64,000 nucleotides of DNA, taken from Pseudomonadaceae bacterium. Its GTDB lineage: Bacteria > Pseudomonadota > Gammaproteobacteria > Pseudomonadales > Azotimanducaceae. Below the pieces are notes generated by a model. The model was not told where the DNA came from. It saw nothing but the letters and a program-made list of their open reading frames with translations, and did no database searches. A program made the position numbers and the translations under genes. This document shows positions 43,854 to 51,961 of this stretch, piece by piece (position 1 is the stretch's first letter; each line of letters opens with the position of its first letter). Location of the stretch: NCBI GenBank assembly GCA_024743435.1, contig JANSWO010000001.1:744001-808000 (forward strand). The letters are read 5' to 3'.

Positions 43854-44276
43854 ATGCTCAAGAAAGTCGCTTTAGGTGTATTGCTACTAATGGTGGCCTT
43901 CCTTGCCTATCGGTATGCCGTTAGGGGCGATATCAACGCCTCCGTTATCGAGGAGATCCAAACCAATCCTACGGGCGAGCTGGCTGCCAAGACGATGCTG
44001 GTTACGCTCGGCGACGGGCGGCGCTACCCGGTTAACTATCTGCGTGAAGATGGGCTTGTGTTCATGGGCATCGATGGTCGCTGGTGGCGCGAGTTTCAAG
44101 GATCGGGGCAGGCGGTGGATCTGTATATCCAGGGTGAAGAGCTAGCTGGGCATGCCATAGTGGTGCTGGACAAGCCGGATTATGTCGACGATATCTTCAG
44201 CCGTCTGCGGCCCAAGGTGCCAGCCTGGTTGCCGGAATGGCTGAATGGAAAGCTCGTGGTCATCACCCCTGACTAG
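43854..44276 (+). CDS. Small membrane-anchored protein, split-barrel-like
   Basis: A 140-residue protein with one N-terminal membrane segment (about residues 4-22) and a soluble domain with 'LVTLGDGRRYPVNYLREDGLVFMGIDGRWWREF' and 'VVLDKPDYVDDIFSRLRPKVPAWLPEW'. The strand pattern recalls deazaflavin/nitroreductase-type split barrels, but no cofactor motif is clear, so this is tentative. GGGAGG precedes ATG 43854. Its domain looks loosely like that of the protein at 58271. Confidence 0.7.
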   Translation: MLKKVALGVLLLMVAFLAYRYAVRGDINASVIEEIQTNPTGELAAKTMLVTLGDGRRYPVNYLREDGLVFMGIDGRWWREFQGSGQAVDLYIQGEELAGHAIVVLDKPDYVDDIFSRLRPKVPAWLPEWLNGKLVVITPD

Positions 44277-44319
44277 CGATCTCGACGACGGCTGAAACTT
44301 CGATTCTGCAGGTTTTCGC

Positions 44320-44607
44320 TCATTGCGATGAGCTGCCAACGTTTGCGCCGCCGCGTTGCTGAGCTTCGTAGAGGAGTGCGCGATCCTGTCGGCCGCGCGC
44401 TTCGCGTTCAGCCCGAGTGGTGCACACCTTCTTTGATAAACGGGATCCGAGTTCTTTGACCCGGCGACATTCCCTGCCGATATCATCTGTTGGCGTTGGT
44501 GCGGCAGCGGTTGCGTGAGCCGACCGCGCGGTCTTGTCGCTCGCTGAGACGGCGAATGCGATCATCAAAACACCGCCCACCACTAGGCTTCTGAAAACTG
44601 CTTTCAT
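44320..44607 (-). CDS. Small exported protein of unknown function
   Basis: A 95-residue protein with a signal peptide or single membrane segment (about residues 1-24, 'AVFRSLVVGGVLMIAFAVSAS'), then a Thr/Ala/Pro linker and a basic, Cys-paired segment 'ECRRVKELGSRLSKKVCTT'. That two-Cys motif occurs in small uncharacterised exported proteins of gammaproteobacteria. ATG 44607 starts directly with the signal; the open frame extends further without a good start. Downstream of the peroxidase gene on the same strand (89 bases apart). Confidence 0.65.
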   Translation of the reverse strand: MKAVFRSLVVGGVLMIAFAVSASDKTARSAHATAAAPTPTDDIGRECRRVKELGSRLSKKVCTTRAEREARGRQDRALLYEAQQRGGANVGSSSQ

Positions 44608-44696
44608 ATCTCTTGTCTCGGCTTGTCTGTACTCTCGGCTTGCGCGGTGCAAAATGGTGTGCACGTCACACCTGCGCCGCCGAGCGAGCGTCGTGA

Positions 44697-45182
44697 TCAC
44701 TTCAGATGGCTGGCGAGCTGCTCGGCAATCTCTTCAGGAGTCACCGTTGGCTCGAAGCGAGCAACAGCTCGGCCAGTGCCATCGACTAAGAACTTCGTGA
44801 AGTTCCAGGGAATGTCCGTTTTGCCATCCGCTCCGGGCTGTTCGGCTTTCAACCACTGATAGAGATCGCAGGCGTTGTCGCCATTGACCTCTATCTTGCT
44901 GAACATCGGGAAGGCAGCGCCAAATTTGTCGCGCGCAAACGTGGCGATTTCTTCGTTGGTACCGGGTTCCTGTGCTCCGAACTGGTTACACGGGAAACCG
45001 AGAACTTTGACGGCGCCGGATTCGTCGAGTGCACGCAGACCTGCGTACTGAGGGGTGAGTCCTCACTGGGAAGCGAGGTTTACCACCAGGCACGCAGCGC
45101 CCTTGAGTTGTGAGAACGCAAACGGCTTGCCGTCGATGGCATCCATCGTGAGTGAGTGAAAGTCCAGATCCTGACTCGCCAT
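44697..45182 (-). CDS. Glutathione peroxidase, probable selenoprotein (in-frame TGA = Sec40)
   Basis: A 161-residue thioredoxin-fold peroxidase that would reduce hydroperoxides with thiols. Reading from ATG 45182, the frame runs into TGA at 45063-45065 exactly at the catalytic position: 'VVNLASQ-U-GLTPQYAGL', where relatives have Cys or Sec. The same frame then continues without any break to TGA 44697. All other active-site residues are present after it: 'FPCNQFGAQEPGT' (Gln), 'DIPWNFTKFLVD' (Trp126, Asn127). A frameshift or decay would not place a lone TGA at this codon. A SECIS-like hairpin follows within 13 bases. Conventional gene calling gives two fragments (the downstream half starting at Met93). 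CGGGAG lies before the start codon. Divergent from a TetR gene at 45325. Confidence 0.85.
45028..45049 (-). promoter_or_regulatory. Bacterial SECIS element of glutathione peroxidase gene
   Basis: In the minus-strand mRNA, 13 bases after the UGA, AGU-ACGC and GCGU-(GC)-ACU pair around the apical loop AGGUCU. The core GCAGGUCUGC is identical to that of the E. coli fdhF SECIS hairpin, and the loop lies 20 bases after the UGA, close to the 17 in fdhF. The codons here read Ala-Gly-Leu, as in fdhF. SelB recognition is inferred from this match. Confidence 0.75.
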
Positions 45183-45289
45183 AGTCGTGGCTCCCGCTGT
45201 TAGGAAGTTGCAGTGAACGGGCTGGACTCTAGCACGTGATGCAGCTCTGCAGCTGCTGAGTGAGACAGTCCCTCTGCCGATGTGTCGGC

Positions 45290-45319
45290 TTGCCATGATA
45301 CATACATCAATGTATGTAT
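45290..45319 (+). promoter_or_regulatory. Promoter and palindromic operator of TetR gene, probably leaderless
   Basis: TTGCCA (45290-45295), a 17-base gap and TATGTA (45313-45318) form a promoter whose expected start is at ATG 45325 itself; no ribosome site precedes that codon. ATACATACAT (45298-45307) and ATGTATGTAT (45310-45319) are perfect 10-bp inverted arms around CA, covering the spacer and -10 box, as expected for autorepression. Confidence 0.6.
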
Positions 45320-45324
45320 GTTTC

Positions 45325-45936
45325 ATGAGCAACGTAGCCAGCCTAACCGTCAACGAACAGCGGAGCCTCGCGACTCGCAAGTTGCTGGTCGATGCGGCCC
45401 TCGACTGTCTCGTTGATGTTGGTTTCTCCCGCACCACTGGAGTTGAGATCTGTCGGCGAGCTGGCGTCACTCGCGGCGCACTGAATCATCATTACGCAGA
45501 TCTTGCTGAGCTTTTTGTTGACGCATTGCGAAGTGCATATGACATGTTGCTGAGCCCGGCCCCATCAGGCGATATGCCACACAACTGTGAAGGTTACTTG
45601 CGACTCGGCTATGCGCGAGTCACCCAGCCTGAATTCAAAGCCATAGTCGAGTTGTGGCTTGCATCTCGTAACGATGCGGAGATCGGCAGCCAGCTGGCAC
45701 ACGCGATTGCCGATGGCTCGGCGCTCTTCGATCCCGTCCGGATTGTCGGTCAGCCCGAAGGTGATGTTGAGCCAGAGGTTGCGGCAGCCTGCCGAACGAT
45801 CCAGGAGGCGCTGATCGGCCTGGGGCTCGGGCGAGCTGTTAGCGGCGCCGGCGAAATGGCCCATGAGCGGGCGGTGTTTGGCGTGCTACTCGAACTTGCT
45901 CGCGGGATCGATTCCCGCCAGCGCAACGATTGCTGA
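45325..45936 (+). CDS. TetR-family regulator
   Basis: A 203-residue regulator with HTH 'RKLLVDAALDCLVDVGFSRTTGVEICRRAGVTRGALNHHY' (residues 16-55) and an all-helical ligand domain. I start it at ATG 45325, at the end of a perfect 10+10 palindrome; an ATG at 45310 lies inside the operator. Likely autorepressed. The divergent glutathione peroxidase gene shares the 142-base intergenic region, so it may belong to the same regulon, and the molybdopterin enzyme begins 31 bases downstream. Confidence 0.9.
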   Translation: MSNVASLTVNEQRSLATRKLLVDAALDCLVDVGFSRTTGVEICRRAGVTRGALNHHYADLAELFVDALRSAYDMLLSPAPSGDMPHNCEGYLRLGYARVTQPEFKAIVELWLASRNDAEIGSQLAHAIADGSALFDPVRIVGQPEGDVEPEVAAACRTIQEALIGLGLGRAVSGAGEMAHERAVFGVLLELARGIDSRQRNDC

Positions 45937-45967
45937 GACTATTTTCAACCTGACCAATGGTGAACCC

Positions 45968-48175
45968 ATGACGGCTACCAACTCCAGTAAGTATACGGTT
46001 TGCACTATCTGCGACATTGGCTGCCAGTTACGCGCCGAGACCACGGATGGAAAGTTGTCGCGAGTAAGAGCTCATGACCATCCGGCTCTGGCGAGAAACG
46101 TCTGCTACAAGGGCACAGCTGCACCCGAGGTGCACAACCATGCCGAGCGCTTAACGGTTCCCCTTAAACGTGTCGGCGCGCGCGGTGAAGACCGGTGGGA
46201 AGAGATTTCCTATGAGCAGGCCATGGACGAGATAAGCGAACGGCTCAAAAAAATCGTCGATCGTTATGGGCCGGAATCGTTTGTGGTCTCAACCTCTGGC
46301 TGGAATACCCAGGCGACACATTCAATGGACCGGCGCTTCATGAACGCGCTGGGCAGCCCGAACTACATCAGCGGTGTCTCGCTCTGCGCGGGCAATACGG
46401 CGGCCGTCAACAAGATGACCTATGGGTGGTTCCCGTTCGCAGATATCACCAACTCTAAGTGCATCGTTTTGTTTGGTCACAACCCACGCAAGCACAGCTG
46501 GACGCCCATCTACAACATGATCAACGCAGCGCAAGCGAACGGCGCGAAACTGATCGTGCTTGATCCGCGCGTGTCGGATCAGGCGGAGAAATCAGATCTG
46601 CATCTGCGTCTGCGCTCCGGCACGGATGCCGCCATGTGTCTTGGCTGGTTGAACGTCATTATCAACGAAGGGCTTTATGACGATGCGTTTGTGCGCGACT
46701 ACACCCAGGGATTTGAGGAGCTTCGCGCCCGCGTCAATGAGTATCCGTTGGAGCGAGTAGCGCAGATCACAGGCGTCGATGCGGAGCTGATTGCTGAGTC
46801 TGCGAGACTGTACGCGAACGCGGAGTGCGCGGTGATCCCCTGGACACCCATCACCGATATGCAGATCTCGTCGACCTCGGCAATTCGGCTGCACTCCATC
46901 CTTCGTGCCATTACCGGCAACCTGGATATACCGGGCGGGGAAGTGCTTGGCGGCTTTAACCCGAGTTACATCTCCGAATCCGAACTCGGAAATCACGACA
47001 TGCTCAGTCAGGAGCAACGCGATAAGCAGTTGGGTTCTGACCTGCACCCGGCCTACACCTATCGGGCTCAGGACAAACTGGCAGACGCAACCGAGCGCGT
47101 CTGGGGCCAGCGCTATGCGGATATCGTAATGGGCTGCTACATGGCCAACCCCAGTTCCACGTTCCGAGCGATGGCAACCGAACAGCCTTATCCAGTGAAA
47201 GCGTTCTTCACGCTTGGCAACAACTCACTTATGAGCTATCCGAATCAGCACCAGATTCTAAAGGGCCTCATGAACCAGGAGCTGATTGTCGCGCACGAGC
47301 TGTTCATGACACCGACGGCGATGCTTGCGGACTATGTGTTGCCGGGAGATGCGTTCAGCGAGAGAAACCACGTGGCGGATTCGTGGAGCTGGCGTTTAGG
47401 CCTGACCGTTTCTCAGAAAGCCGTTGAACCAGCACCCGAGGCCTCCAGTACGTTTCAGTTCTGGCGCGATCTGGCTCATCGATTTGGCTTTGCTGAGTTG
47501 TTTCCCTGGGAATCCATTGAGGACATGCTCGACTATCGGCTCACGCCATCGGGCAAAACCTTCGAGGAGTTTTCGACGGAGAACTTCATGTACGTTGAGC
47601 CGCCTGAGTATCGGAAGTACCGAAAGACAGGGTTCGCGACGCCGTCGGGGAAGGTAGAGCTCTACTCAAGCGTGCTCGATGAGCTCGGCTTTGATCCCTT
47701 GCCCTATCACCGGGAGGGGCCTGCTGTAAGCGATGCTTATCCGTATCGCGTATTTACCGGTGTTCGTGAAGATGCGTTCTTCCAAACCGGTCAACGCCAG
47801 GTGGAAGTTCTGCGTAAGCGATCTCCAACTCCCAAACTGTTTATGCACCCCACAGATGCCGAGCGTGAAAACATCGAGGATAACGACTGGGTCAGCCTGC
47901 AGACGGAAACGGGTCAAGTTGCCGCCAAAGTGCTGGTTCAGGAGTCCATGAAAGAAGGGCACATTCGAGTGCCCCACGGCTGGTGGTATCCGGAGATGCG
48001 CGGCAGCGCCGATCTGGCTGGCGCGTTTATCAGCAGTGACGCGGTGCTCTGTCCCGACAGCCCCGAGTTTCTCGATTACGAGCAGGGTATCCCTCATTTC
48101 AAGGGTTTTCCCGGCCGGGTTGTGAAGCTGGCTGAGCCCCCCGTTGGGCTATCAGAGCAGGTGCTGGCGGGCTAG
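45968..48175 (+). CDS. Molybdopterin-dependent oxidoreductase (DMSO-reductase family)
   Basis: A 735-residue enzyme with a full N-terminal [4Fe-4S] motif: Cys12, Cys15, Cys19 and Cys46 ('TVCTICDIGC', 'NVCYKG'). Then come the bis-MGD domains with 'VVSTSGWNTQATHS', 'VLFGHNPRKHSWTP', 'GNLDIPGGEVLGG' and a C-terminal 'VSLQTETGQVAAKV' barrel. There is no Tat signal, so it is cytosolic and soluble, probably taking electrons via a partner not in the window. A Cys in 'SGVSLCAGN' might be the Mo ligand. ATG 45968 is taken since the iron-sulfur motif begins 12 residues later. It lies after the TetR gene and is probably controlled by it. Substrate unknown. Confidence 0.88.
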   Translation: MTATNSSKYTVCTICDIGCQLRAETTDGKLSRVRAHDHPALARNVCYKGTAAPEVHNHAERLTVPLKRVGARGEDRWEEISYEQAMDEISERLKKIVDRYGPESFVVSTSGWNTQATHSMDRRFMNALGSPNYISGVSLCAGNTAAVNKMTYGWFPFADITNSKCIVLFGHNPRKHSWTPIYNMINAAQANGAKLIVLDPRVSDQAEKSDLHLRLRSGTDAAMCLGWLNVIINEGLYDDAFVRDYTQGFEELRARVNEYPLERVAQITGVDAELIAESARLYANAECAVIPWTPITDMQISSTSAIRLHSILRAITGNLDIPGGEVLGGFNPSYISESELGNHDMLSQEQRDKQLGSDLHPAYTYRAQDKLADATERVWGQRYADIVMGCYMANPSSTFRAMATEQPYPVKAFFTLGNNSLMSYPNQHQILKGLMNQELIVAHELFMTPTAMLADYVLPGDAFSERNHVADSWSWRLGLTVSQKAVEPAPEASSTFQFWRDLAHRFGFAELFPWESIEDMLDYRLTPSGKTFEEFSTENFMYVEPPEYRKYRKTGFATPSGKVELYSSVLDELGFDPLPYHREGPAVSDAYPYRVFTGVREDAFFQTGQRQVEVLRKRSPTPKLFMHPTDAERENIEDNDWVSLQTETGQVAAKVLVQESMKEGHIRVPHGWWYPEMRGSADLAGAFISSDAVLCPDSPEFLDYEQGIPHFKGFPGRVVKLAEPPVGLSEQVLAG

Positions 48176-48183
48176 CCGCGCGA

Positions 48184-48354
48184 ATGGCTGCCCTGAAGCT
48201 GTGGCTGGCTGAGCGCCAGCAAGTCGTATTAACGCGCATCGCCAACAGAAGCTTTAAACAGAACCCCGGCTGGCTTGATCGGCTGGCGCTGCGCCTCATT
48301 GAGCGTGCCGCTGGCCCGGTGGGCGAGGCTGATCCTGAATTGGAGCATCACTAG
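48184..48354 (+). CDS. Small ORF, 56 residues, unknown function
   Basis: ATG 48184 begins 8 bases after the molybdopterin enzyme's stop and gives a 56-residue reading frame. It starts 'MAALKLWLAERQQVVLTRI', continues 'NPGWLDRLALRLIERA' and ends in a Glu/His-rich tail. Its codon use resembles the flanking genes and it is mostly amphipathic helix. No strong ribosome site is seen; translational coupling to the upstream gene would be the route. It fills most of the gap before the P450 gene. Hypothetical. Confidence 0.4.
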   Translation: MAALKLWLAERQQVVLTRIANRSFKQNPGWLDRLALRLIERAAGPVGEADPELEHH

Positions 48355-48424
48355 CGATCGTCTCTTCGGCGAACTCGCCGAATGCGGTACGCTTCGCATC
48401 TTTAGCCGACCGTCGAGCCAAAAC

Positions 48425-49765
48425 ATGAGCGAATCAAGTACGCAGCCCAGTGCGTCTGCCAATGAACCTGTGGGTGAGCCCGTGGCTGCCAGGATGCCAT
48501 CGGCAGAAGGCGCTGAGTTCAAAGGCGAGCTGCCATCGGCCTACGACATTCCGCTAGCCAAGATCCTGCCCACGAGCCCTCGTCTGTTCAGTGAGAACAA
48601 GTGGCAGGAAGCTTTCACACGATTGCGTGCTGAAGATCCGGTGCATTTCAACGAAACCGAATCCGCCGGCAGGTTCTGGTCGGTGACGCGTTATGAAGAC
48701 ATTAAGCGGGTCGATACAGACTGGAAGAATTTCAGCTCCGCCAACGGCATTACGCTCGGCTTTCCTGTGGATGCCGAGCTGCCGCCAGGCGCGCTTAGCC
48801 TGAGCACGTTCATTGCGATGGACCCGCCGGTGCATGATGCCCAACGCAAGACCGTCGCCGGCTCAGTTGCGCCAACCAACCTTGCCAAGATGGAAGGGCT
48901 GATTCGCGAGCGTACCTGCAATGTGCTGGATTCTCTGCCAGAGGCTGAGACGTTTGATTGGGTAGAGACGGTATCGGTCGAACTGACGACGATGATGCTG
49001 GCGACGCTGTTCGACTTTCCGTTCGAGGATCGCCGCAAGCTCACCCGCTGGTCGGACATCACCTTCGCTGTGCCGCAACCCGGCGGCATCATCGAAACGG
49101 TTGATCAGCGGCGCGATGAGTTGCTCGAGTGTCTGCAGTATTTTCAGAGGCTCAAGCAGGAGCGGATCGAGAACCCTGGCAGCGACCTCGTCTCGATGCT
49201 GGCGCACGGTAAAGACACCAAAGACCAGCCTGCTATGGAGTTTCTGGGCAACCTGCTGCTGTTGATCGTCGGCGGTAACGATACAACGCGCAACACCATG
49301 TCCGGCAGCGTGTATTCGCTCAACAAATTCCCGCAGCAGTACGACAAACTGATCGCCAATCCCTCACTCATTCCGAACATGGTGGCTGAGGTTATCCGCT
49401 GGCAGACGCCGCTTGCGTACATGCGCCGGACCGCGACCCGAGATATCGAGCTCGGTGGCCAGCAGATGAAGAAGGGTGATCAGGTGTTGATGTGGTATGC
49501 CTCAGGCAACCGCGACGACACGGTGTTCGACAACCCGAACGAACTCGACATCGAGCGGCCGAACGCGCGCCAGCATCTGTCCTTCGGCTTCGGATTGCAT
49601 CGCTGTATGGGCAATCGACTCGCTGAGTTGCAGCTGCGCATTCTGTGGGAAGAGATACTTGCACGGTTCGAGCGTATCGAGGTGCAGGCGGAGCCGGAGC
49701 GCACGTTCTCTTCATTTGTGAACGGCTACACGCATCTCCCCGTAAAGGTTCGCCGCAAGGCCTGA
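48425..49765 (+). CDS. Cytochrome P450, CYP153-like
   Basis: A 446-residue soluble P450. The I-helix oxygen motif is 'LIVGGNDTTRN', ExxR is 'EVIR', and the haem loop 'SFGFGLHRCMGNRLAELQLR' places the haem Cys near residue 393. The residues after the Cys ('MGNRLAELQLRILWEE') and 'WQTPLAYMRRTA' are those seen in CYP153-type alkane/terpene hydroxylases, though CYP number needs alignment. An N-terminal 35-residue Ser/Pro/Glu-rich tail precedes the catalytic fold. ATG 48425 starts at this tail. Electron partners (ferredoxin, reductase) are not in the window. Confidence 0.9.
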   Translation: MSESSTQPSASANEPVGEPVAARMPSAEGAEFKGELPSAYDIPLAKILPTSPRLFSENKWQEAFTRLRAEDPVHFNETESAGRFWSVTRYEDIKRVDTDWKNFSSANGITLGFPVDAELPPGALSLSTFIAMDPPVHDAQRKTVAGSVAPTNLAKMEGLIRERTCNVLDSLPEAETFDWVETVSVELTTMMLATLFDFPFEDRRKLTRWSDITFAVPQPGGIIETVDQRRDELLECLQYFQRLKQERIENPGSDLVSMLAHGKDTKDQPAMEFLGNLLLLIVGGNDTTRNTMSGSVYSLNKFPQQYDKLIANPSLIPNMVAEVIRWQTPLAYMRRTATRDIELGGQQMKKGDQVLMWYASGNRDDTVFDNPNELDIERPNARQHLSFGFGLHRCMGNRLAELQLRILWEEILARFERIEVQAEPERTFSSFVNGYTHLPVKVRRKA

Positions 49766-49818
49766 GCCCTGGTTGGGTCCGGCGAGTTGACGCGCCTGCG
49801 CATGCAGCGGGCGTGGTT

Positions 49819-50736
49819 CTAGTCGGCGTCCGGCATCGGGTAGTGCAGGCCGGGTATACCGCCGGACAAGCCCTGGTACCAATCAGGACGCGGCTGTACC
49901 GGTTCATAGGATGTTGGCACCTGGGGTGTGTCCACGTTCCACTCGTGGTGAATGGGTGGTATCTGGAAGGTTCCGTTGCTCGCATTGGTGCCACCATCCA
50001 CAAGCAGATCGATGCCCGTGATGTAGCTCGCCATGTCCGAGGCGAGGAACATCACCGCATTGGTCACCTCGTCTGCGGTTCCCACACGGCGCATCGGCGT
50101 TCGGCTTGAGATCCACTTGTCCATGCCCATGGCCTCGAGCATCGGCCCGGTCATCTCCGTCACGACGAAGCCCGGCGACACGGCGTTCACGCGCACGCCG
50201 CGATCTGCCCATTCGACACCCAGCTGTTTAGTCAGATTCAGCAGGCCGCCTTTGGCGGCGGCGTAGCCGGCAACATTGTTTTCGTTTGCGCCGCTGGCCA
50301 GGATCGAGCAGATATTGACGATGTTGCCACTGCCGCGTTGCAGCATGTGTCTGCCGCATTCTCGGGCGAACAGAAACGCACCGGTTAGGTCCACGGACAG
50401 GATTCGGTTGAACGTTTCGGTATCGAATTGCTCCGCAACCACACCCCTCGGGTCGGCGATACCCGCATTGTTGATGAGCACGTCGATCTGGCCGTGTGCA
50501 CCTAGCCCCTCGCTGATGATTCGCTGCACGTCTGCTTCGATGGCTACATCACCGGTAACAACCGTTACGGTGCTACCGGACTCCCGGCAGGTGGCCGCTA
50601 CGTTCGCAAGCAACTCGGTCGAACGAGCGGTGAGGATCAGGTTTGCGCCGGCTTTGGCAAAGCCATACGCGAACTGTTCACCAAGCCCGTAGGATGCGCC
50701 AGTGATCAGAACCGTCTTGCCGTTGAAATCGAACAT
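49819..50736 (-). CDS. Short-chain dehydrogenase/reductase with C-terminal extension
   Basis: A 305-residue SDR. 'VLITGASYGLGEQ' is the nucleotide motif, 'INNAGIADPRG' is NNAG, and 'YAAAKGG' holds the catalytic Tyr and Lys. After the usual end at 'LLVDGGTNASN' there is an unusual 45-residue tail rich in Pro, Trp, His and Tyr ('IPPIHHEWNVDTPQV', 'PGLHYPMPDAD'). It may shape the active site or an oligomer. It converges with the P450 gene, 53 bases apart, and probably oxidises the alcohol that P450 forms. Confidence 0.9.
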   Translation of the reverse strand: MFDFNGKTVLITGASYGLGEQFAYGFAKAGANLILTARSTELLANVAATCRESGSTVTVVTGDVAIEADVQRIISEGLGAHGQIDVLINNAGIADPRGVVAEQFDTETFNRILSVDLTGAFLFARECGRHMLQRGSGNIVNICSILASGANENNVAGYAAAKGGLLNLTKQLGVEWADRGVRVNAVSPGFVVTEMTGPMLEAMGMDKWISSRTPMRRVGTADEVTNAVMFLASDMASYITGIDLLVDGGTNASNGTFQIPPIHHEWNVDTPQVPTSYEPVQPRPDWYQGLSGGIPGLHYPMPDAD

Positions 50737-50825
50737 GTTGATGTTGTCGCCTGTTTTGGTCTAAATGATGAGCCTACCCAACCCGGCGGGGTTCTGACAG
50801 AGCCAGCCGTCCGCAAACTCGCGAG

Positions 50826-51911
50826 GTGCTAACGATCAGTATTCCAAAGACGTTCGAAGATGTGACGCCAGCCTGGTTAGGCCAAGTGCTTGGCGTTCAG
50901 ATTTCGTCCATGCAAGCCACTCGCATTGGCGAGGGCGTGGGGATAATGGGCGAGCTGTATCGAGTCTTGCCCGAGTACGCAGACGGCGCGGGCACGGGAC
51001 CCGCGAGCGTCGTCGTCAAGTTGCCGTCACGCTTTGAGGAAAACCGGGCTCAGGGCGTAGCGCTGAACATGTTCGAAGCCGAAGTGCGGTTCTACAACGA
51101 AATGGCGGCCGAGGTTGGCGTTGGATTGCCGACTATCTATCGAGCGGATGTGACGCCGGGCAGCGCAGAATTCGTGATCGTGATGGAAGACCTCAGCGAC
51201 TTGACGATGGTCGATCAAAGCGTCGGTATGTCGGCTGAGCAGGCTGCTGCGGCGGTGACGGTGCTGGCCAAGGTACACGCTGTCTGGTGGAACCGAGCCA
51301 GGGAGCCGGAGCTTGAGTGGATCCCTTCGATGATCGGGCCGCGCATCGAAATGGTTGATCAGATGCTGCCGCCACTGCTGCCGAATTTCACGAAGTTGTT
51401 CGCCGATTATCTACCCGAGGGCGGGTTAGAAGTGTATGAAAGATTCGCTGGTAACTATCTAAAAATAAATCAAATACTGTGCGGTCGCAGTCCATGGACA
51501 CTGGCTCATCAGGACTTTCGGGTGGAGAATCTTCTATTCGGGGCGGAGGGCTCCGGCAAGGTCGTGGTGCTCGACTGGCAAGGTATGGGGCGCGGCCCGG
51601 GTGCCTACGATCTTGGTTATGTGCTGAGCGGTTCCATGGAGCCGGAGGTGCGCCGCGGCTGTGAGTCTGATCTGCTCGCGACTTACCACGACGCTTTACT
51701 GGAATCCGGCGTGCGCGACTACAGCGCAGAACAGCTCCGGGACGACTACGCTCTGGCCCAGGTGATGGGTGGTCTGGCAACCGCGCTGGTCGTCGGCGGC
51801 GGTATGGATCTCTCGAACGAGCGCGGCATGCAACTCGGCATTACCATGGCGACGCGGCACGTAACCGGCGCGTTGGACCACGGTGGCCTGGAGCTGCTGC
51901 GCGGACTGTGA
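50826..51911 (+). CDS. APH/EcKL-fold small-molecule kinase
   Basis: A 361-residue kinase, paralogue of the one at 20676 ('RIGEGVGIMGELYRV', 'VIVMEDLSDL', 'LAHQDFRVENLLF', 'VVLDWQGMG'). The catalytic loop reads HQD where most members have HGD; the Asp is kept. It starts at GTG 50826 after GCGAGG. The neighbours are an SDR and a Rieske oxygenase, and the 20676 kinase also adjoins both types, so the kinase, SDR and oxygenase seem to travel as a functional group. Confidence 0.88.
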   Translation: MLTISIPKTFEDVTPAWLGQVLGVQISSMQATRIGEGVGIMGELYRVLPEYADGAGTGPASVVVKLPSRFEENRAQGVALNMFEAEVRFYNEMAAEVGVGLPTIYRADVTPGSAEFVIVMEDLSDLTMVDQSVGMSAEQAAAAVTVLAKVHAVWWNRAREPELEWIPSMIGPRIEMVDQMLPPLLPNFTKLFADYLPEGGLEVYERFAGNYLKINQILCGRSPWTLAHQDFRVENLLFGAEGSGKVVVLDWQGMGRGPGAYDLGYVLSGSMEPEVRRGCESDLLATYHDALLESGVRDYSAEQLRDDYALAQVMGGLATALVVGGGMDLSNERGMQLGITMATRHVTGALDHGGLELLRGL

Positions 51912-51961
51912 AGCGGTCTCGGCCCAGTTCTGCGTGAGCCAGTCGAACCGGCCGGCTGGGC

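Noticed and set aside
44697-45065. Glutathione peroxidase as a frameshifted or decayed pseudogene
   Set aside because: No frame change is needed, the single TGA is at the catalytic codon, downstream active-site residues are intact and a SECIS-like loop follows.
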